Shown: positions 15,441 to 28,018, numbered from the stretch's first letter. The stretch is 33,042 nt of DNA from Burkholderiales bacterium 68-10 (GCA_001897615.1 MKTG01000087.1:21281-54322); one strand, 5' to 3'. Notes: generated by a model from the letters alone, not told the origin. A program made the numbers and translations.

Positions 15441-16801
15441 GGCGCTTTCCGGCTGGCCTGGGCGGCGCCGTGCCCGACGATGCGGTGGTGCAGCCGCCGC
15501 ATCGACCACCACACGGCCAGCACCACCAGCGGCACCGCGCCGGCAATGCTGGCCTCGGCGCCAAACGGCCAGCCGACGCGCTGCGCGCCCTTGAGCAGGT
15601 AGCCCAGCAGGCCCAGCACGTAGTAGGAGATCGCCGCCACCGACAGGCCTTCGACCGTCGATTGCAGCTTCAGCTGCAGCTCCTGGCGCTGGTTCATGCC
15701 GGCCAGCAGTTCGCGGCTGGACTGCTGCTGCTCGACCTCGACGCGGGTGCGCAGCAGGCCGCTGACGCGCTCGATGCGCGCCGACAGCGCGGCCTGGCGC
15801 CGCTCGGCCGAGCGGCAGGTGTGCATGGCCGGCATCAGGCGCCGCTGCATGAAGTCGTGCAGCGACTGCATGCCCTCGATGCGGGCTTCGGCGATGTCGG
15901 CCAGCCGCTGCTCCAGCAGGCTGAAGTAGGCCGCGCTGGCCGAAAAGCGCGTGTGCGTGGCGGCGTAATGGCTTTCCAGCTGGGCGGCCAGGCGGGTCAG
16001 GTGGTCCAGCAGCGCGGGCTCGTCGTCGCGCTCGGCCTGCTGCACGGCCTGCGCCAGGCGGGCCAGCTCGGCTTCGCCGCTGGCCAGCCAGGCCACCGAC
16101 TGGCGCGCCGCCGGCAGGCCCATCAGCGCCGCCATGCGGTAGGTCTCGATGTCCAGCAGGCGCTGCACCAGCCGGCCCAGGCGGCGCGGCGTCACGCGGC
16201 CCGGCGCGCGCTCGCCCACCAGCACCAGCATGCGGATGCTGCCGTCGTCGTGCAACTGCATGTCGGTGTGCAGGTCGGAGCTGTGGCTGATGACGGTGGA
16301 GCCGGTGACGCTGCCGGGGTCGAACAGCGCGCGCACCGCCGCCGGCCCATCAATGGCCTCGCGCGGCACCGCCCACAGGCGCAGCTGGGTCAGGCATTCG
16401 CCCGGCAGGCTGGCCAGCCAGTCGGCCGGCACGCCGGCGGGGTCGACGGGCGGCGCGCCGGCCTGCAGCGCCTGCACGTCGGCGGCCGCCATGGGGCGCA
16501 GAAAGGTCCAGGCGACGAATTCGGTGTGCACCTCCCAGCGCAGCACCAGCCCGGGCAGCTGGGCGCGATGAAAGTTGGCGCCCGCCGGCGGCGCCGGCAG
16601 GCCGCAGGCGGCCAGCAGCGCGGACAGGTGGGCCCGGCTGCGTTCGCGCGCGGCGGCGTCGGCCCAGATCACGCAGTGCGTGATGGCCAGCGGCGCGGCC
16701 AGCGCCTCGGGCGGGCGCGCGTGCAGCTCGTGGTGCAGCTCGGCTCTCAGGGGGTGCGCGATGGGCATGCGGGTGAAATCAAAACGCGGATCGACCCGCA
16801 T
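15437..16801 (-). CDS. DUF3422 family membrane protein
   Basis: A 454-aa protein of the DUF3422 family, whose role is not established. The start HPLRAELHHELHARPPEAL is diagnostic of the family. A long soluble N-terminal region is followed by a helical, probably coiled-coil region (about 230-380, rich in Glu, Arg, Gln and Ala). Two C-terminal hydrophobic helices follow (about 385-405, SVAAISYYVLGLLGYLLKG, and about 415-435, AGAVPLVVLAVWW), so it is anchored in the inner membrane. Its TGA overlaps the TTG of the EamA gene. The ATG is preceded only by a weak site. Homologues are common in proteobacteria, usually as single genes of about 430-450 aa, so the length is normal. Confidence 0.88.
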   Translation of the reverse strand: MRVDPRFDFTRMPIAHPLRAELHHELHARPPEALAAPLAITHCVIWADAAARERSRAHLSALLAACGLPAPPAGANFHRAQLPGLVLRWEVHTEFVAWTFLRPMAAADVQALQAGAPPVDPAGVPADWLASLPGECLTQLRLWAVPREAIDGPAAVRALFDPGSVTGSTVISHSSDLHTDMQLHDDGSIRMLVLVGERAPGRVTPRRLGRLVQRLLDIETYRMAALMGLPAARQSVAWLASGEAELARLAQAVQQAERDDEPALLDHLTRLAAQLESHYAATHTRFSASAAYFSLLEQRLADIAEARIEGMQSLHDFMQRRLMPAMHTCRSAERRQAALSARIERVSGLLRTRVEVEQQQSSRELLAGMNQRQELQLKLQSTVEGLSVAAISYYVLGLLGYLLKGAQRVGWPFGAEASIAGAVPLVVLAVWWSMRRLHHRIVGHGAAQASRKAP

Positions 16802-16836
16802 TGTGTCGGAGCCAGGGCGGCGCCGCCGGCGCCAAG

Positions 16837-16860
16837 CAAAACGGCACCCGCGGGTGCCGT
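16837..16860 (-). terminator. Rho-independent terminator after tctA
   Basis: Perfect palindrome ACGGCACCCGCGGGTGCCGT at 16841-16860, followed on the minus strand by TTTTGC. It lies 29 bp after the tctA stop and ends the tctBA transcript. Confidence 0.8.
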
Positions 16861-16888
16861 CTTGCCAGCCACGCCGGGCGCGCGAGCG

Positions 16889-18400
16889 TCAGTCTTCGAC
16901 GAAGGCTTCCTCGCGGCTGCGCTTGATCGCCGGCAGCAGCACGATCACCAGCAGCGCCGCGGCCAGCGCCAGCAGGGTGGCCGACAGCGGGCGCGTGACC
17001 AGGATGCTCCAGTCACCACGCGACAGCAGCAGCGCGCGGCGCAGGTTCTCTTCCATCATGGGGCCCAGGATCAGGCCCAGCAGCAGGGGCGCGGGCTCCA
17101 TCGCCAGCTTGTGGAAGATGTAGCCAATGATGCCGAACCAGCCCATGATCCAGATGTCCCAGGTGTTGTTGTTCGTGGTGTACACGCCGATGGCGCAGAA
17201 CAGCACGATGGCCGGGAACAGCCAGCGGTAGGGCACGGTGAGCAGCTTGATCCACAGGCCGATCAGCGGCAGGTTCAGGATGATCAGCATGGCGTTGCCG
17301 ATCCACATCGAGGCGATCAGGCCCCAGAACAGCTCGGGGTTGCTGGTCATCACCTGCGGGCCGGGCTGGATGTTGTGGATGGTCATGGCCCCCACCATCA
17401 GCGCCATCACCGCATTGGGCGGGATGCCCAGCGTCAGCAGCGGGATGAAGGAGGTCTGCGAGCCGGCGTTGTTGGCCGACTCCGGCGCCGCCACGCCGCG
17501 GATGTTGCCCTTGCCGAAAGGCACTTCACCCGGCTTCAGCTTGGTCTTCTTCTCGATGGTGTAGGCCGCGAAGGCCGACAGCACCGCGCCGCCCCCCGGC
17601 AGGATGCCCAGCGCCGAGCCCAGCAGGGTGCCGCGCACGATGGAGGGGGTCATCAGCTTCCAGTCTTCCTTGGTCGGGTACAGGTGCTGCAGCTTGACGT
17701 CGAACACCTCGCGCTTGCCTTGGGCCTGTCCCAGGTTGGCGATGATCTCGCCGTAGCCAAACACGCCCATGGCGATGGCGATGAAGCCGATGCCGTCGGT
17801 GAGCTCCGGGATGTCGAAGCTGTAGCGCGCCACGCCCGAGTTGACGTCGGTGCCCACCAGGCCCAGCAGCAGGCCGAGCACGATCATGCCGATGGCCTTG
17901 ACCAGCGAGCCCGAGGCCAGCACCACGGCGCCGATCAGGCCCAGCACCATGAGCGAGAAGTATTCGGCCGGGCCGAACTTGAAGGCCACCTCGGTCAGCG
18001 GCACGGCAAAGCCGGCCAGCACCAGGGTGCCGAAACAGCCCGCCAGGAACGAGCCTATGGCGGCCGAGGCCAGCGCCGGCCCGGCGCGGCCCCGGCGCGC
18101 CATCTGGTGGCCGTCGATCACCGTCACCACCGACGAGGCCTCGCCCGGCAGGTTGACCAGGATGGCGGTGGTCGAGCCGCCGTACTGCGCGCCGTAGTAG
18201 ATGCCGGCCAGCATGATGAGCGCCGCCACCGGCGGCAGAACGTAGGTGGTGGGCAGCAGCATGGCGATGGTGGCCACCGGCCCCACGCCCGGCAACACGC
18301 CGATCAGCGTGCCCAGCAGGCAGCCGATGAAGGCGTACATGAGGTTCTGCAGCGTGAAGGCGACGCTGAAACCCAGTGCGAGGTTGTTGATCAGATCCAT
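16889..18400 (-). CDS. tctA: Tripartite tricarboxylate transporter, large membrane subunit TctA
   Basis: Large permease of the secondary transporter that takes up citrate or other carboxylates with a periplasmic binding protein (TctC). The 503-aa protein has about twelve transmembrane helices and the two conserved glycine-rich motifs of TctA, GVLPGVGP at 34-41 and GILPGGG at 265-271. Other typical stretches are GIYYGAQYGGSTTAILVNLPGE and FIPLLTLGIPPNAVMALMVGAM. It follows tctB by 19 bp with a GGAG ribosome site ahead of the ATG, so both are on one transcript. The binding protein tctC is not in the window; in this family it is often encoded elsewhere, and many paralogues exist in these bacteria, so the substrate cannot be told. 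Confidence 0.95.
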   Translation of the reverse strand: MDLINNLALGFSVAFTLQNLMYAFIGCLLGTLIGVLPGVGPVATIAMLLPTTYVLPPVAALIMLAGIYYGAQYGGSTTAILVNLPGEASSVVTVIDGHQMARRGRAGPALASAAIGSFLAGCFGTLVLAGFAVPLTEVAFKFGPAEYFSLMVLGLIGAVVLASGSLVKAIGMIVLGLLLGLVGTDVNSGVARYSFDIPELTDGIGFIAIAMGVFGYGEIIANLGQAQGKREVFDVKLQHLYPTKEDWKLMTPSIVRGTLLGSALGILPGGGAVLSAFAAYTIEKKTKLKPGEVPFGKGNIRGVAAPESANNAGSQTSFIPLLTLGIPPNAVMALMVGAMTIHNIQPGPQVMTSNPELFWGLIASMWIGNAMLIILNLPLIGLWIKLLTVPYRWLFPAIVLFCAIGVYTTNNNTWDIWIMGWFGIIGYIFHKLAMEPAPLLLGLILGPMMEENLRRALLLSRGDWSILVTRPLSATLLALAAALLVIVLLPAIKRSREEAFVED

Positions 18401-18419
18401 GGTGGGTGTCTCCTGCCGC

Positions 18420-18908
18420 TCAACCCGAGATGAAGCTCGGCCACACCTGCATCTGCAGGTTCAGGCCCCAGATGAAGACCACCCAGCTGCCGGCGGCCAG
18501 AATGATGGCCAGAATGATCACCTCCTTGAGATTGAACTCAGGCCCGGCCTTGGCCGCCACCAGGGTAATGACGATGATGCCGACGATCACCCCCAGCGAC
18601 GGGATGCCCAGCGAGGGCACCCCCCCCAGCAGGATGCCGAACAGGAAGTTGGCCAGGATGATGAAGATCAGCGGCTTCCAGGCCCACTTGCCGATCTTGT
18701 CGCCGTCCGGCGTCTCGACCACCAGCGACTTGACGACGATGATGGCGCCCAGGATGGCGAGCAGGATGCCCACCAGCAAGGGAAAGTAGCCTGGGCCCAT
18801 GCGGGCGGCGTTGCCGACGGTGTAGTTGGTGGCACCGATGGCGAAGCCGCCGCCGATGACCACGTACAGCAGGCCGGCAAAGAAGTCCTTCTGACTCTTG
18901 ATGCGCAC
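18420..18908 (-). CDS. tctB: Tripartite tricarboxylate transporter, small membrane subunit TctB
   Basis: Small membrane subunit with four predicted helices, 162 aa, first gene of a tctBA pair. It begins RIKSQKDFFAGLLYVVIGGGFA, a motif seen at the start of many TctB proteins, and has the conserved RMGPGYFPLLVGILLAILG segment. The GTG at 18908 was chosen over an upstream TTG (18929) because AGGAG lies 7 bp before it and homology begins at this point. The 216 bp upstream hold repeat copy B; no convincing promoter was found there. Confidence 0.9.
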   Translation of the reverse strand: MRIKSQKDFFAGLLYVVIGGGFAIGATNYTVGNAARMGPGYFPLLVGILLAILGAIIVVKSLVVETPDGDKIGKWAWKPLIFIILANFLFGILLGGVPSLGIPSLGVIVGIIVITLVAAKAGPEFNLKEVIILAIILAAGSWVVFIWGLNLQMQVWPSFISG

Positions 18909-19060
18909 GAATGATCTCCTCGAGTGCAATACCCAAGCGGCATTGTCACCAGCGCATCGAGGCCGGTCGATGTGGATTTCACCTACTCGCCCCCCGGGAT
19001 TTCCCGAAGTCGACCCTGGCGGACGCGCGGCCTGTCACGGGCCGATGGGCCATGGTGAAA

Positions 19061-19109
19061 ACTATCAAATCAATAGCTGCTGACGCCAATCAGTCGGGCG
19101 CTACAGGCC
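19061..19109 (+). repeat. Dispersed repeat, copy B
   Basis: ACTATCAAATCAATAGCTGC followed by TGACGCCAATCAGTCGGGCGCTACAGGCC. A good copy located between tctB and the GspE-type gene, 16 bp before the latter's stop. Confidence 0.88.
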
Positions 19110-19124
19110 GAAACGAACCACCGC

Positions 19125-20935
<1,811 letters not shown>

Positions 20936-20939
<4 letters not shown>

Positions 20940-21691
20940 TTCTCGATCGCCTTGAACACCTTCAGCCACTTGCGCGCCGGCAGGCCCCAGCGCGCCTCGA
21001 TCCGCTCGGCCCGCTCGTGCAGCAGCGGCCGCTTGGGCCGCTGCGCGCCGCGCTGCGCCAGCACCACGGTGTTGCCTTCGCGCGTGGCCTTGAAGGCCCA
21101 CACCGCCTGGGCGCCAAACGCCTCGGTGATCGACGCCAGGCTGCGCTCGAAACTGCTGGAGCGGCCGAACAGGTTGACCGTCATGCAGCCGTCGTCGCTC
21201 AGCAGGCGACGGCAGTCGGCGTAGAAGTCGGCCGAATCCAGCACCGGGGCGGCGGCCTCGTCGTCGTACAGGTCGACCGACAGCGCGTCGACCGTGCCCA
21301 GCCACTCGTCACGCCGGATTTCCTCGGCGGCGTCGGCGATCACCACGCGCAGCCGCTCGTCGTCGGGCGGCAGCTTGAGCCAGGCGCGGCAGACGTCGGC
21401 CACGCGCGGGTTGATCTCCACCGCCGTGCAGGTCATGCGCAGTTTCTTGTAGCTGAACTTGGTGATGGCGCCCGCCCCCAGGCCCAGCTGCATGGCGTGG
21501 CGCCCGGCCACGCTGCCTTCCGGCACGAACAGCAGCCAGGCCATCATGCGTTGCACGTAGTCCAGGTCGAGCTCGAACGGCGCGTCGATGCGCATCGAGC
21601 CCTGCACCCATTCGGTGCCCAGGTGCAGGTAGCGCACGCCGTCGTGCTCGGACAGGTTGACTTCGCTGAGAGTGGGGGACTGGCGTTTCAA
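20936..21691 (-). CDS. Spermidine synthase-like (SpeE-fold) protein
   Basis: A 251-aa Rossmann-fold protein of the spermidine synthase/methyltransferase class. It shows a glycine-rich cofactor motif (MQLGLGAGAITKF, about 68-80), an acidic residue at the end of the second strand (CTAVEINPRVADVC) and VDLYDDEAAAPVLDSADFY where polyamine synthases have the DxYD region. Whether it makes a polyamine is doubtful; several key residues of true SpeE cannot be confirmed here. The frame begins with TTG at 21691 without a clear ribosome site, so the start is uncertain. It is the first gene of a two-gene unit with the GspE-type ATPase (4-bp overlap). Confidence 0.85.
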
Positions 21692-21877
21692 GATGGAGCG
21701 AGGTTATCACCGCTGGCGCCCCACCAAGGCCCTGGCGCCTGACCGCGCCCGGCGGCGCTGGCCTGCCTGCGCCACGTCGGCGTGACTTGCGTCACGGAAC
21801 ACCGGGTCGGCCTCGGCTCAGGCGGCCCGGCCGTGGCACAGTCGCCCTGACTCCGCACCCGCACCTTGAGCACCGCC

Positions 21878-22702
21878 ATGAACACCCAGGACATCCTGCA
21901 CTTCATCACTACCCAGGGGGCCGAATTCGGCCTCAAGCTGCTGACCGCCATCGTCGCCTGGATCGTCGGCCGCTGGCTGATCGGACTGGCCGTCGGCCTG
22001 ATGGGCAAGATCTTCGAGCGCGGCGGCAAGATCGACACCACGCTGGCGCACTACCTGAAGTCAATCACCTCGGTGCTGCTGAACATCGTCCTGATCCTGG
22101 CGATCCTGGACATCTTCGGCGTCAAGACCACCTCATTCGCCGCCCTGCTGGCCGGCGCCGGGCTGGCCATCGGCGCGGCCTGGAGCGGCATGCTGGGCAA
22201 CTTTGCCGCCGGCGTGTTCATGCAGGTGCTGCGGCCGTACAAGGTGGGCGACTTCATCAGCGCTGGCGGCGTGACCGGCACCGTCAAGGAGCTGGGCCTG
22301 TTCGCCACCACTCTGGTGACGCCCGACAACGTGATGACCGTGATCGGCAACGGCAAGATCTTCGGCGACAACATCCAGAACTTCAGCGCCCTGCCGGTGC
22401 GCCGCGTCGACTGCGTGGCCAAGGTGGCCCACAGCGTGGACCCGCTGGACGCCATCGCGCGCCTGAAGCCGGTGATCGCCGCCATCCCCAACGTGGTGAC
22501 CGAGCCGGCGCCGGACGTGGAGATCCTGGAGTTCACGCCCGAGGGCCCCAAGCTGTGCGTGCGCCCCTACACCCACACCGACCACTACTGGCAGGTGTAT
22601 TTCGACACCCACAAGGCCATCGTCGAGACCTTTGGCGCGGCCGGCTACCCGGTGCCGGAGACGCCGGTGGCGTATCGCAGTGCGCCTTTTAAGGCCACTT
22701 GA
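21878..22702 (+). CDS. Small-conductance mechanosensitive channel, MscS family
   Basis: Inner-membrane channel that opens under membrane tension and releases solutes on hypo-osmotic shock, 274 aa like E. coli MscS. Three helices are visible: about 15-40 (AEFGLKLLTAIVAWIVGRWL), 60-80 (TSVLLNIVLILAILDIFG) and the pore helix with alternating Gly and Ala (AALLAGAGLAIGAAWSGMLGNFAAG). These are followed by the beta domain (GDFISAGGVTGTVKELGLF) and an alpha/beta C-terminus. The ATG at 21878 was preferred; an in-frame TTG four codons upstream is an alternative. It stands alone and is convergent with glmM; the gap at its 3' end is filled by repeat copy H. Confidence 0.93.
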   Translation: MNTQDILHFITTQGAEFGLKLLTAIVAWIVGRWLIGLAVGLMGKIFERGGKIDTTLAHYLKSITSVLLNIVLILAILDIFGVKTTSFAALLAGAGLAIGAAWSGMLGNFAAGVFMQVLRPYKVGDFISAGGVTGTVKELGLFATTLVTPDNVMTVIGNGKIFGDNIQNFSALPVRRVDCVAKVAHSVDPLDAIARLKPVIAAIPNVVTEPAPDVEILEFTPEGPKLCVRPYTHTDHYWQVYFDTHKAIVETFGAAGYPVPETPVAYRSAPFKAT

Positions 22703-22740
22703 AGTCGAACAACGGGGCACGAAGGGTCCGACAGATACAA

Positions 22741-22798
22741 CAAATGCTGCGTTCGCGCTTGTCCATCAAGCGCGAGCAGCTATCAATTAAATAGTGAT
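22741..22798 (-). repeat. Dispersed repeat, copy H
   Basis: On the minus strand: CACTATTTAATTGATAGCTG, then CTCGCGCTTGATGGACAAGCGCG. It shows the GCGCTTG...CAAGCGC stem well. It begins at the last bases before the glmM stop and fills the space up to the MscS gene. Confidence 0.88.
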
Positions 22799-24163
22799 TC
22801 AGCCGGCGGCGGCGGCCGCCAGGCGTTCGGCGCAGCGCTGGGCCTGGACGCCATCGATCGCCTCGACCATCACGCGCAGCAGCGGCTCGGTGCCGCTGGC
22901 GCGGATCAGCAGACGGCCGCTGTCGCCCAGCTCCGCGGCCACCGCCTGCTGCTCGGCCGCCAGGCGCGTGTTGGCGCGCCAGTCGGCGCCGGCCTGCAGG
23001 CGCACGTTGATCAGCACCTGGGGGAACAGCGGCACCTCGGCCAGCATCTCGGCCAGGGTGCGGCCCTGCTGGGCACAGGCCTGCAGCACCTGCAGGGCGG
23101 AGATCAGGCCGTCGCCGGTGGTGTGCTTGTCCAGCACCAGCAGGTGGCCCGAGCCCTCGCCGCCCAGGATCCAGCCGCGCTGCACCAGCTCTTCGAGCAC
23201 GTAGCGATCGCCAACCTTGGCGCGCACGAAATCGAAGCCGCGCGCGCGCAGCGCCTGCTCCACCGCCAGGTTGGTCATCAGCGTGCCGACCACGCCGGCC
23301 AGCGCCGGGTGGCGCGCCGCTCCGGCACCGCGCAGGGCGGCGTCGCGCGCCAGCCGGTCGATGGCCAGCACATACAGCAATTCGTCGCCATTGAACAGGC
23401 GGCCGGCCGCGTCCACCACCTGCAGGCGATCGGCGTCGCCGTCCAGCGCGACGCCGTAGTCGGCGCCGTGCTCGGCGACGGCGCGCACCAGCGCCTCGGG
23501 GTGGGTGGCGCCGACACCGTCGTTGATGTTCAGGCCGTCGGGGGCGCAGCCGATGGCCACCACGTCGGCACCCAGTTCATGGAACACCTTGGGCGCGATC
23601 TGGTAGGCCGCGCCATGGGCGGCGTCGACCACGACCTTCAGCCCGCGCAGGCTCAGCTCGTTGCTGAAGCTGCTCTTGCAGAACTCGATGTAGCGGCCAG
23701 CCGCGTCGTCCAGCCGGCGCGCGCGGCCCAGGGCGGCGGCGGTCGCCCACTGCGGCGGCTCGGCCAGCATGGCCTCGACCTCGCGCTCCCAGTCGTCGGA
23801 CAGCTTGGTGCCCCGGGCGCTGAAGAACTTGATGCCGTTGTCGGGGTAGGCGTTGTGGCTGGCGCTGATCACCACCCCCAGCGCGGCGCGCTGGGCGCGT
23901 GTCAGGTAGGCCACCGCCGGCGTCGGCACCGGGCCGAGCAGCACCACGTCGACGCCGGCCGAGTTGAAGCCCGATTCGAGCGCGCTTTCCAGCATGTAGC
24001 CCGAGATGCGCGTGTCCTTGCCGATCAGCACCGTGGCGTCGGGCTGGGCGCGCCGCAGCACGCGCCCGACCGCATGGCCCAGGCGCAGCGCGAAGTCGGG
24101 CGTGATGGGCGCCTGCCCCACGGTGCCACGGATGCCGTCGGTGCCGAAATACTGTCGGGTCAT
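22799..24163 (-). CDS. glmM: Phosphoglucosamine mutase GlmM
   Basis: Converts glucosamine-6-phosphate to glucosamine-1-phosphate on the path to UDP-GlcNAc, peptidoglycan and LPS. The 454-aa protein has the N-terminus [13 protein letters not shown], the phosphoserine loop [11 protein letters not shown] with Ser102, the metal-binding DGDADR at 241-246 and the phosphate-binding loop [12 protein letters not shown] near the C-terminus. The ATG at 24163 matches the family start and has AGGAGGG upstream. It follows folP by 70 bp, the conserved folP-glmM order of proteobacteria; repeat copy I lies in that gap and copy H at its 3' end. Confidence 0.97.
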   Translation of the reverse strand: MTRQYFGTDGIRGTVGQAPITPDFALRLGHAVGRVLRRAQPDATVLIGKDTRISGYMLESALESGFNSAGVDVVLLGPVPTPAVAYLTRAQRAALGVVISASHNAYPDNGIKFFSARGTKLSDDWEREVEAMLAEPPQWATAAALGRARRLDDAAGRYIEFCKSSFSNELSLRGLKVVVDAAHGAAYQIAPKVFHELGADVVAIGCAPDGLNINDGVGATHPEALVRAVAEHGADYGVALDGDADRLQVVDAAGRLFNGDELLYVLAIDRLARDAALRGAGAARHPALAGVVGTLMTNLAVEQALRARGFDFVRAKVGDRYVLEELVQRGWILGGEGSGHLLVLDKHTTGDGLISALQVLQACAQQGRTLAEMLAEVPLFPQVLINVRLQAGADWRANTRLAAEQQAVAAELGDSGRLLIRASGTEPLLRVMVEAIDGVQAQRCAERLAAAAAG

Positions 24164-24200
24164 GGATCGAACGCCCTCCTGGTGATTCAATGCGCATCAC

Positions 24201-24241
24201 GCCCTTTTGGGGCAAGCGCGAACAGCTATTATTTTAGTAGT
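24201..24241 (-). repeat. Dispersed repeat, copy I (overlaps the folP stop)
   Basis: Minus strand ACTACTAAAATAATAGCTGT followed by TCGCGCTTGCCCCAAAAGGGC. The CTACTAAA at its start supplies the last tyrosine codon and the TAA of folP. It is the only sizeable sequence between folP and glmM. Confidence 0.85.
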
Positions 24242-25082
24242 ATTTCCGGGCCTGTCGCCAGACCGCCAGCGCCTGCACGGTCTCGCGCACGTCGTGCACG
24301 CGCACGATGCGAGCGCCGCGCTCGACCGCCAGCAGGGCCGCTGCCACGCTGCCGATCACGCGCTCAGCGGGCGGCGGCGGGGCCGGCGCGTCGCCCTGCA
24401 GGGCGGCGCCGATGCTGGACTTGCGCGACCAGCCGACCAGCAGCGGCCAGCCGGCCGCCAGCAGTTCGCGCTGGCGCGCCAACAGGCTGAAGTTCTGCGC
24501 CACGGTCTTGCCGAAGCCAATGCCGGGATCCAGCACGATGCGGTGCTTTTCGACCCCCAGCGCTTGCAGGGCCTGCGCGCGCAGCTCTAGAAATTGCAGC
24601 ACCTGCGGCACCGCGTCGCCAGTCATTGGCGCGTTTTGCATGGTGGCTGGGTCGCCGTGCATGTGCATCAGGCAGACGCCACAGGACGGGTGGCGCGCCA
24701 CCACGGCAGTGGCGCCCGGCTGGCGCAGCGCCCAGACGTCGTTGACGATGTCGGCGCCCAGGTCCAGCGCGGCCCGCATCACCTCGGGCTTGTAGGTATC
24801 GACCGACACCGGCACGCCCAACTGCAAGGCGCCGCGCAGCACCGGCAGCACGCGCGCCAGCTCATCGGCCAGCGGCAGCGGCGGGCTGCCGGGGCGGGTG
24901 GATTCGCCCCCGATGTCGAGCATGTCCGCGCCCTCGGCCAGCAGGCGCTCGCAGTGGCGCAGCGCCGAGTCGGTGTCGGCATGCGCGCCGCCGTCGGCGA
25001 ATGAATCGGGCGTGACGTTGACGATGCCCATCACCCTGGGCTGGCCCAGGTCGATGGCGAAGCGGGTGGTCTGCCAGATCAT
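24234..25082 (-). CDS. folP: Dihydropteroate synthase FolP
   Basis: Joins p-aminobenzoate to dihydropterin pyrophosphate in folate synthesis; sulfonamide target; cytoplasmic. The 282-aa TIM-barrel has the first pterin-binding signature GIVNVTPDSFADGG (19-32), the DIGGESTRPG loop (56-65), VDTYKPEV, NDVWAL, DPGIGFGKT and GWSRKSSIG, and ends in the conserved RIVRVHDV segment. The last residues are RKYY, whose final codon and stop lie in repeat copy I, so the C-terminus was shaped by the repeat. The gene lies downstream of ftsH, with a 142-bp gap that holds a 106-bp hairpin, and upstream of glmM. The synteny rlmE-ftsH-folP-glmM is typical for the class. Confidence 0.97.
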   Translation of the reverse strand: MIWQTTRFAIDLGQPRVMGIVNVTPDSFADGGAHADTDSALRHCERLLAEGADMLDIGGESTRPGSPPLPLADELARVLPVLRGALQLGVPVSVDTYKPEVMRAALDLGADIVNDVWALRQPGATAVVARHPSCGVCLMHMHGDPATMQNAPMTGDAVPQVLQFLELRAQALQALGVEKHRIVLDPGIGFGKTVAQNFSLLARQRELLAAGWPLLVGWSRKSSIGAALQGDAPAPPPPAERVIGSVAAALLAVERGARIVRVHDVRETVQALAVWRQARKYY

Positions 25083-25101
25083 GTGCCGGCCCAGTTGAAT
25101 A

Positions 25102-25207
25102 CCGGACGCGAAGGACGCAAAGAAAACGCGAAGGACGCGAAAGCGACAAAAATCAAATGGTCATTCTTTCGCGCTCTTCGCGCCGCTTTCGCGCCCTTCG
25201 CGTCCGG
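25102..25207. repeat. Long hairpin of 20-bp-period arms between ftsH and folP
   Basis: Arms 25102-25143 and 25166-25207 (42 bp each) are imperfect inverted copies, starting CCGGACGCGAAGGACGC. The motif CGCGAAGGACGC occurs twice in the left arm, 20 bp apart (25107 and 25127). The design matches the MITE's inner hairpin. It fills most of the ftsH-folP gap and may limit or process read-through; no T-tract is seen. Confidence 0.8.
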
Positions 25208-25224
25208 CTGTTCTGAGCGGTTGC

Positions 25225-27144
<1,920 letters not shown>

Positions 27145-27183
27145 GGCCTTGCGCTCCAGTCGGTCATTCCGGCGATGCCGGAC

Positions 27184-27211
27184 ACATGCGGGCCATTTTA
27201 GGCATTTCAAC
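27184..27211 (-). promoter_or_regulatory. Candidate sigma-32 (heat-shock) promoter of ftsH
   Basis: On the minus strand GTTGAAA (27211-27205), a 12-bp spacer, then CCCGCATGT (27192-27184). This is close to the RpoH consensus CTTGAAA-N(11-15)-CCCCATnT. It stands 40 bp before the ftsH start codon. FtsH is RpoH-dependent in E. coli, which makes the match plausible. Confidence 0.5.
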
Positions 27212-27314
27212 CCATCCTGAGGGCCCGCGTGCCACGGTAGCCTTGCGCCCAAAATCCGTATTTGTGCCGGCATCCGGCCCCAAACCCGCGCCATCCGGGC
27301 GCGAAGCGGCGCAA

Positions 27315-27330
27315 ATTGACGCGCGTCAAT
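27315..27330. promoter_or_regulatory. Perfect 16-bp palindrome at the rlmE stop, FNR-box-like
   Basis: ATTGACGCGCGTCAAT. The TTGAC-N4-GTCAA arrangement is similar to FNR/ANR boxes (TTGAT-N4-ATCAA). It overlaps the rlmE stop codon and lies about 170 bp upstream of ftsH. Confidence 0.3.
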
Positions 27331-27997
27331 CCGCCGGGGATGCCCGCTTCAAGCCGATGCCGACCAGAAAGGTCTCGGCCGAGCGGTCGCGCGAGGCCTT
27401 GGGCTTGATCGGCTTGACCAGCTTGAAGTGCTGCTTGAACAGCTTGACCAGCTGGCTGTAACCGCTGCCGTGGAACAGCTTGACGACCAGCGCCCCCTCG
27501 GGCTTGAGGTGGTTTTGCGCAAACTCCAGCGCCAGCTCCACCAGGTGGGCGATGCGCGCCGAGTCGCTGGACTCGATGCCCGACAGGTTGGGCGCCATGT
27601 CGGACACCACCAGGTCCAGCGGCTGGCCACCGACGACTTCGGTCAGCCGCGCCAGCACCTCGTCGTCGCGAAAGTCGCCCTGCAAGAACGTGACGCCCTC
27701 GACCGGCTCCATCGGCAGGATGTCCAGCGCCACCAGGGTGCCGTCCAGCGCCCCCGCCGCCGCGCCCGCGGGCGCCATGCGCCGGCGCAGGTACTGGCTC
27801 CAGGCGCCGGGGGCACTGCCCAGGTCGACCACGCGCATGCCGGGCCGGATGAGGCCCAGCACCTCGTCGATCTCCTTCAGCTTGTAGGCGGCGCGCGCGC
27901 GGTAGCCCTCCTTCTGCGCCAGCTTGACGTAGGGATCGTTCAGGTGGTCGGCCAGCCAGGCCTTGTTGACCTTCTTGCTCTTGGTCTTGACTTTCAT
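27326..27997 (-). CDS. rlmE: 23S rRNA (uridine-2'-O)-methyltransferase RlmE
   Basis: Methylates the 2'-OH of U2552 in the A-loop of 23S rRNA, a late step of 50S assembly; also called RrmJ or FtsJ. The 223-aa protein has the SAM motif DLGSAPG (58-64) and the catalytic tetrad K39, D133 ([11 protein letters not shown]), K173 (VVKLFHG) and E208. A basic N-terminus ([13 protein letters not shown]) is usual. The start is ATG 27997; the long frame reaching 28579 runs through the yhbY gene on the other strand and is not coding. The gene diverges from yhbY with only 21 bp between the two start codons, so the promoters must overlap each other or the coding regions. Confidence 0.97.
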   Translation of the reverse strand: MKVKTKSKKVNKAWLADHLNDPYVKLAQKEGYRARAAYKLKEIDEVLGLIRPGMRVVDLGSAPGAWSQYLRRRMAPAGAAAGALDGTLVALDILPMEPVEGVTFLQGDFRDDEVLARLTEVVGGQPLDLVVSDMAPNLSGIESSDSARIAHLVELALEFAQNHLKPEGALVVKLFHGSGYSQLVKLFKQHFKLVKPIKPKASRDRSAETFLVGIGLKRASPAD

Positions 27998-28018
27998 GCT
28001 GGCGGGATAATACGACCC
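27998..28018. promoter_or_regulatory. Shared divergent start region of rlmE and yhbY
   Basis: Only 21 bp separate the two ATGs. The stretch contains GATAAT (28006-28011), which read on the other strand gives TTATC/ATTATC, so -10-like sequences exist in both directions. Any -35 must lie inside the opposite gene; the nearby TTGACT (27987-27992) has too short a spacer (13 bp). Short or leaderless mRNAs are likely. Confidence 0.35.

Noticed and set aside
15368-18433. Open plus-strand frame of over 1000 codons opposite DUF3422 and tctA
   Set aside because: Antisense shadow of GC-rich genes with Gln/His/Arg-rich, low-complexity translation and no family motif.
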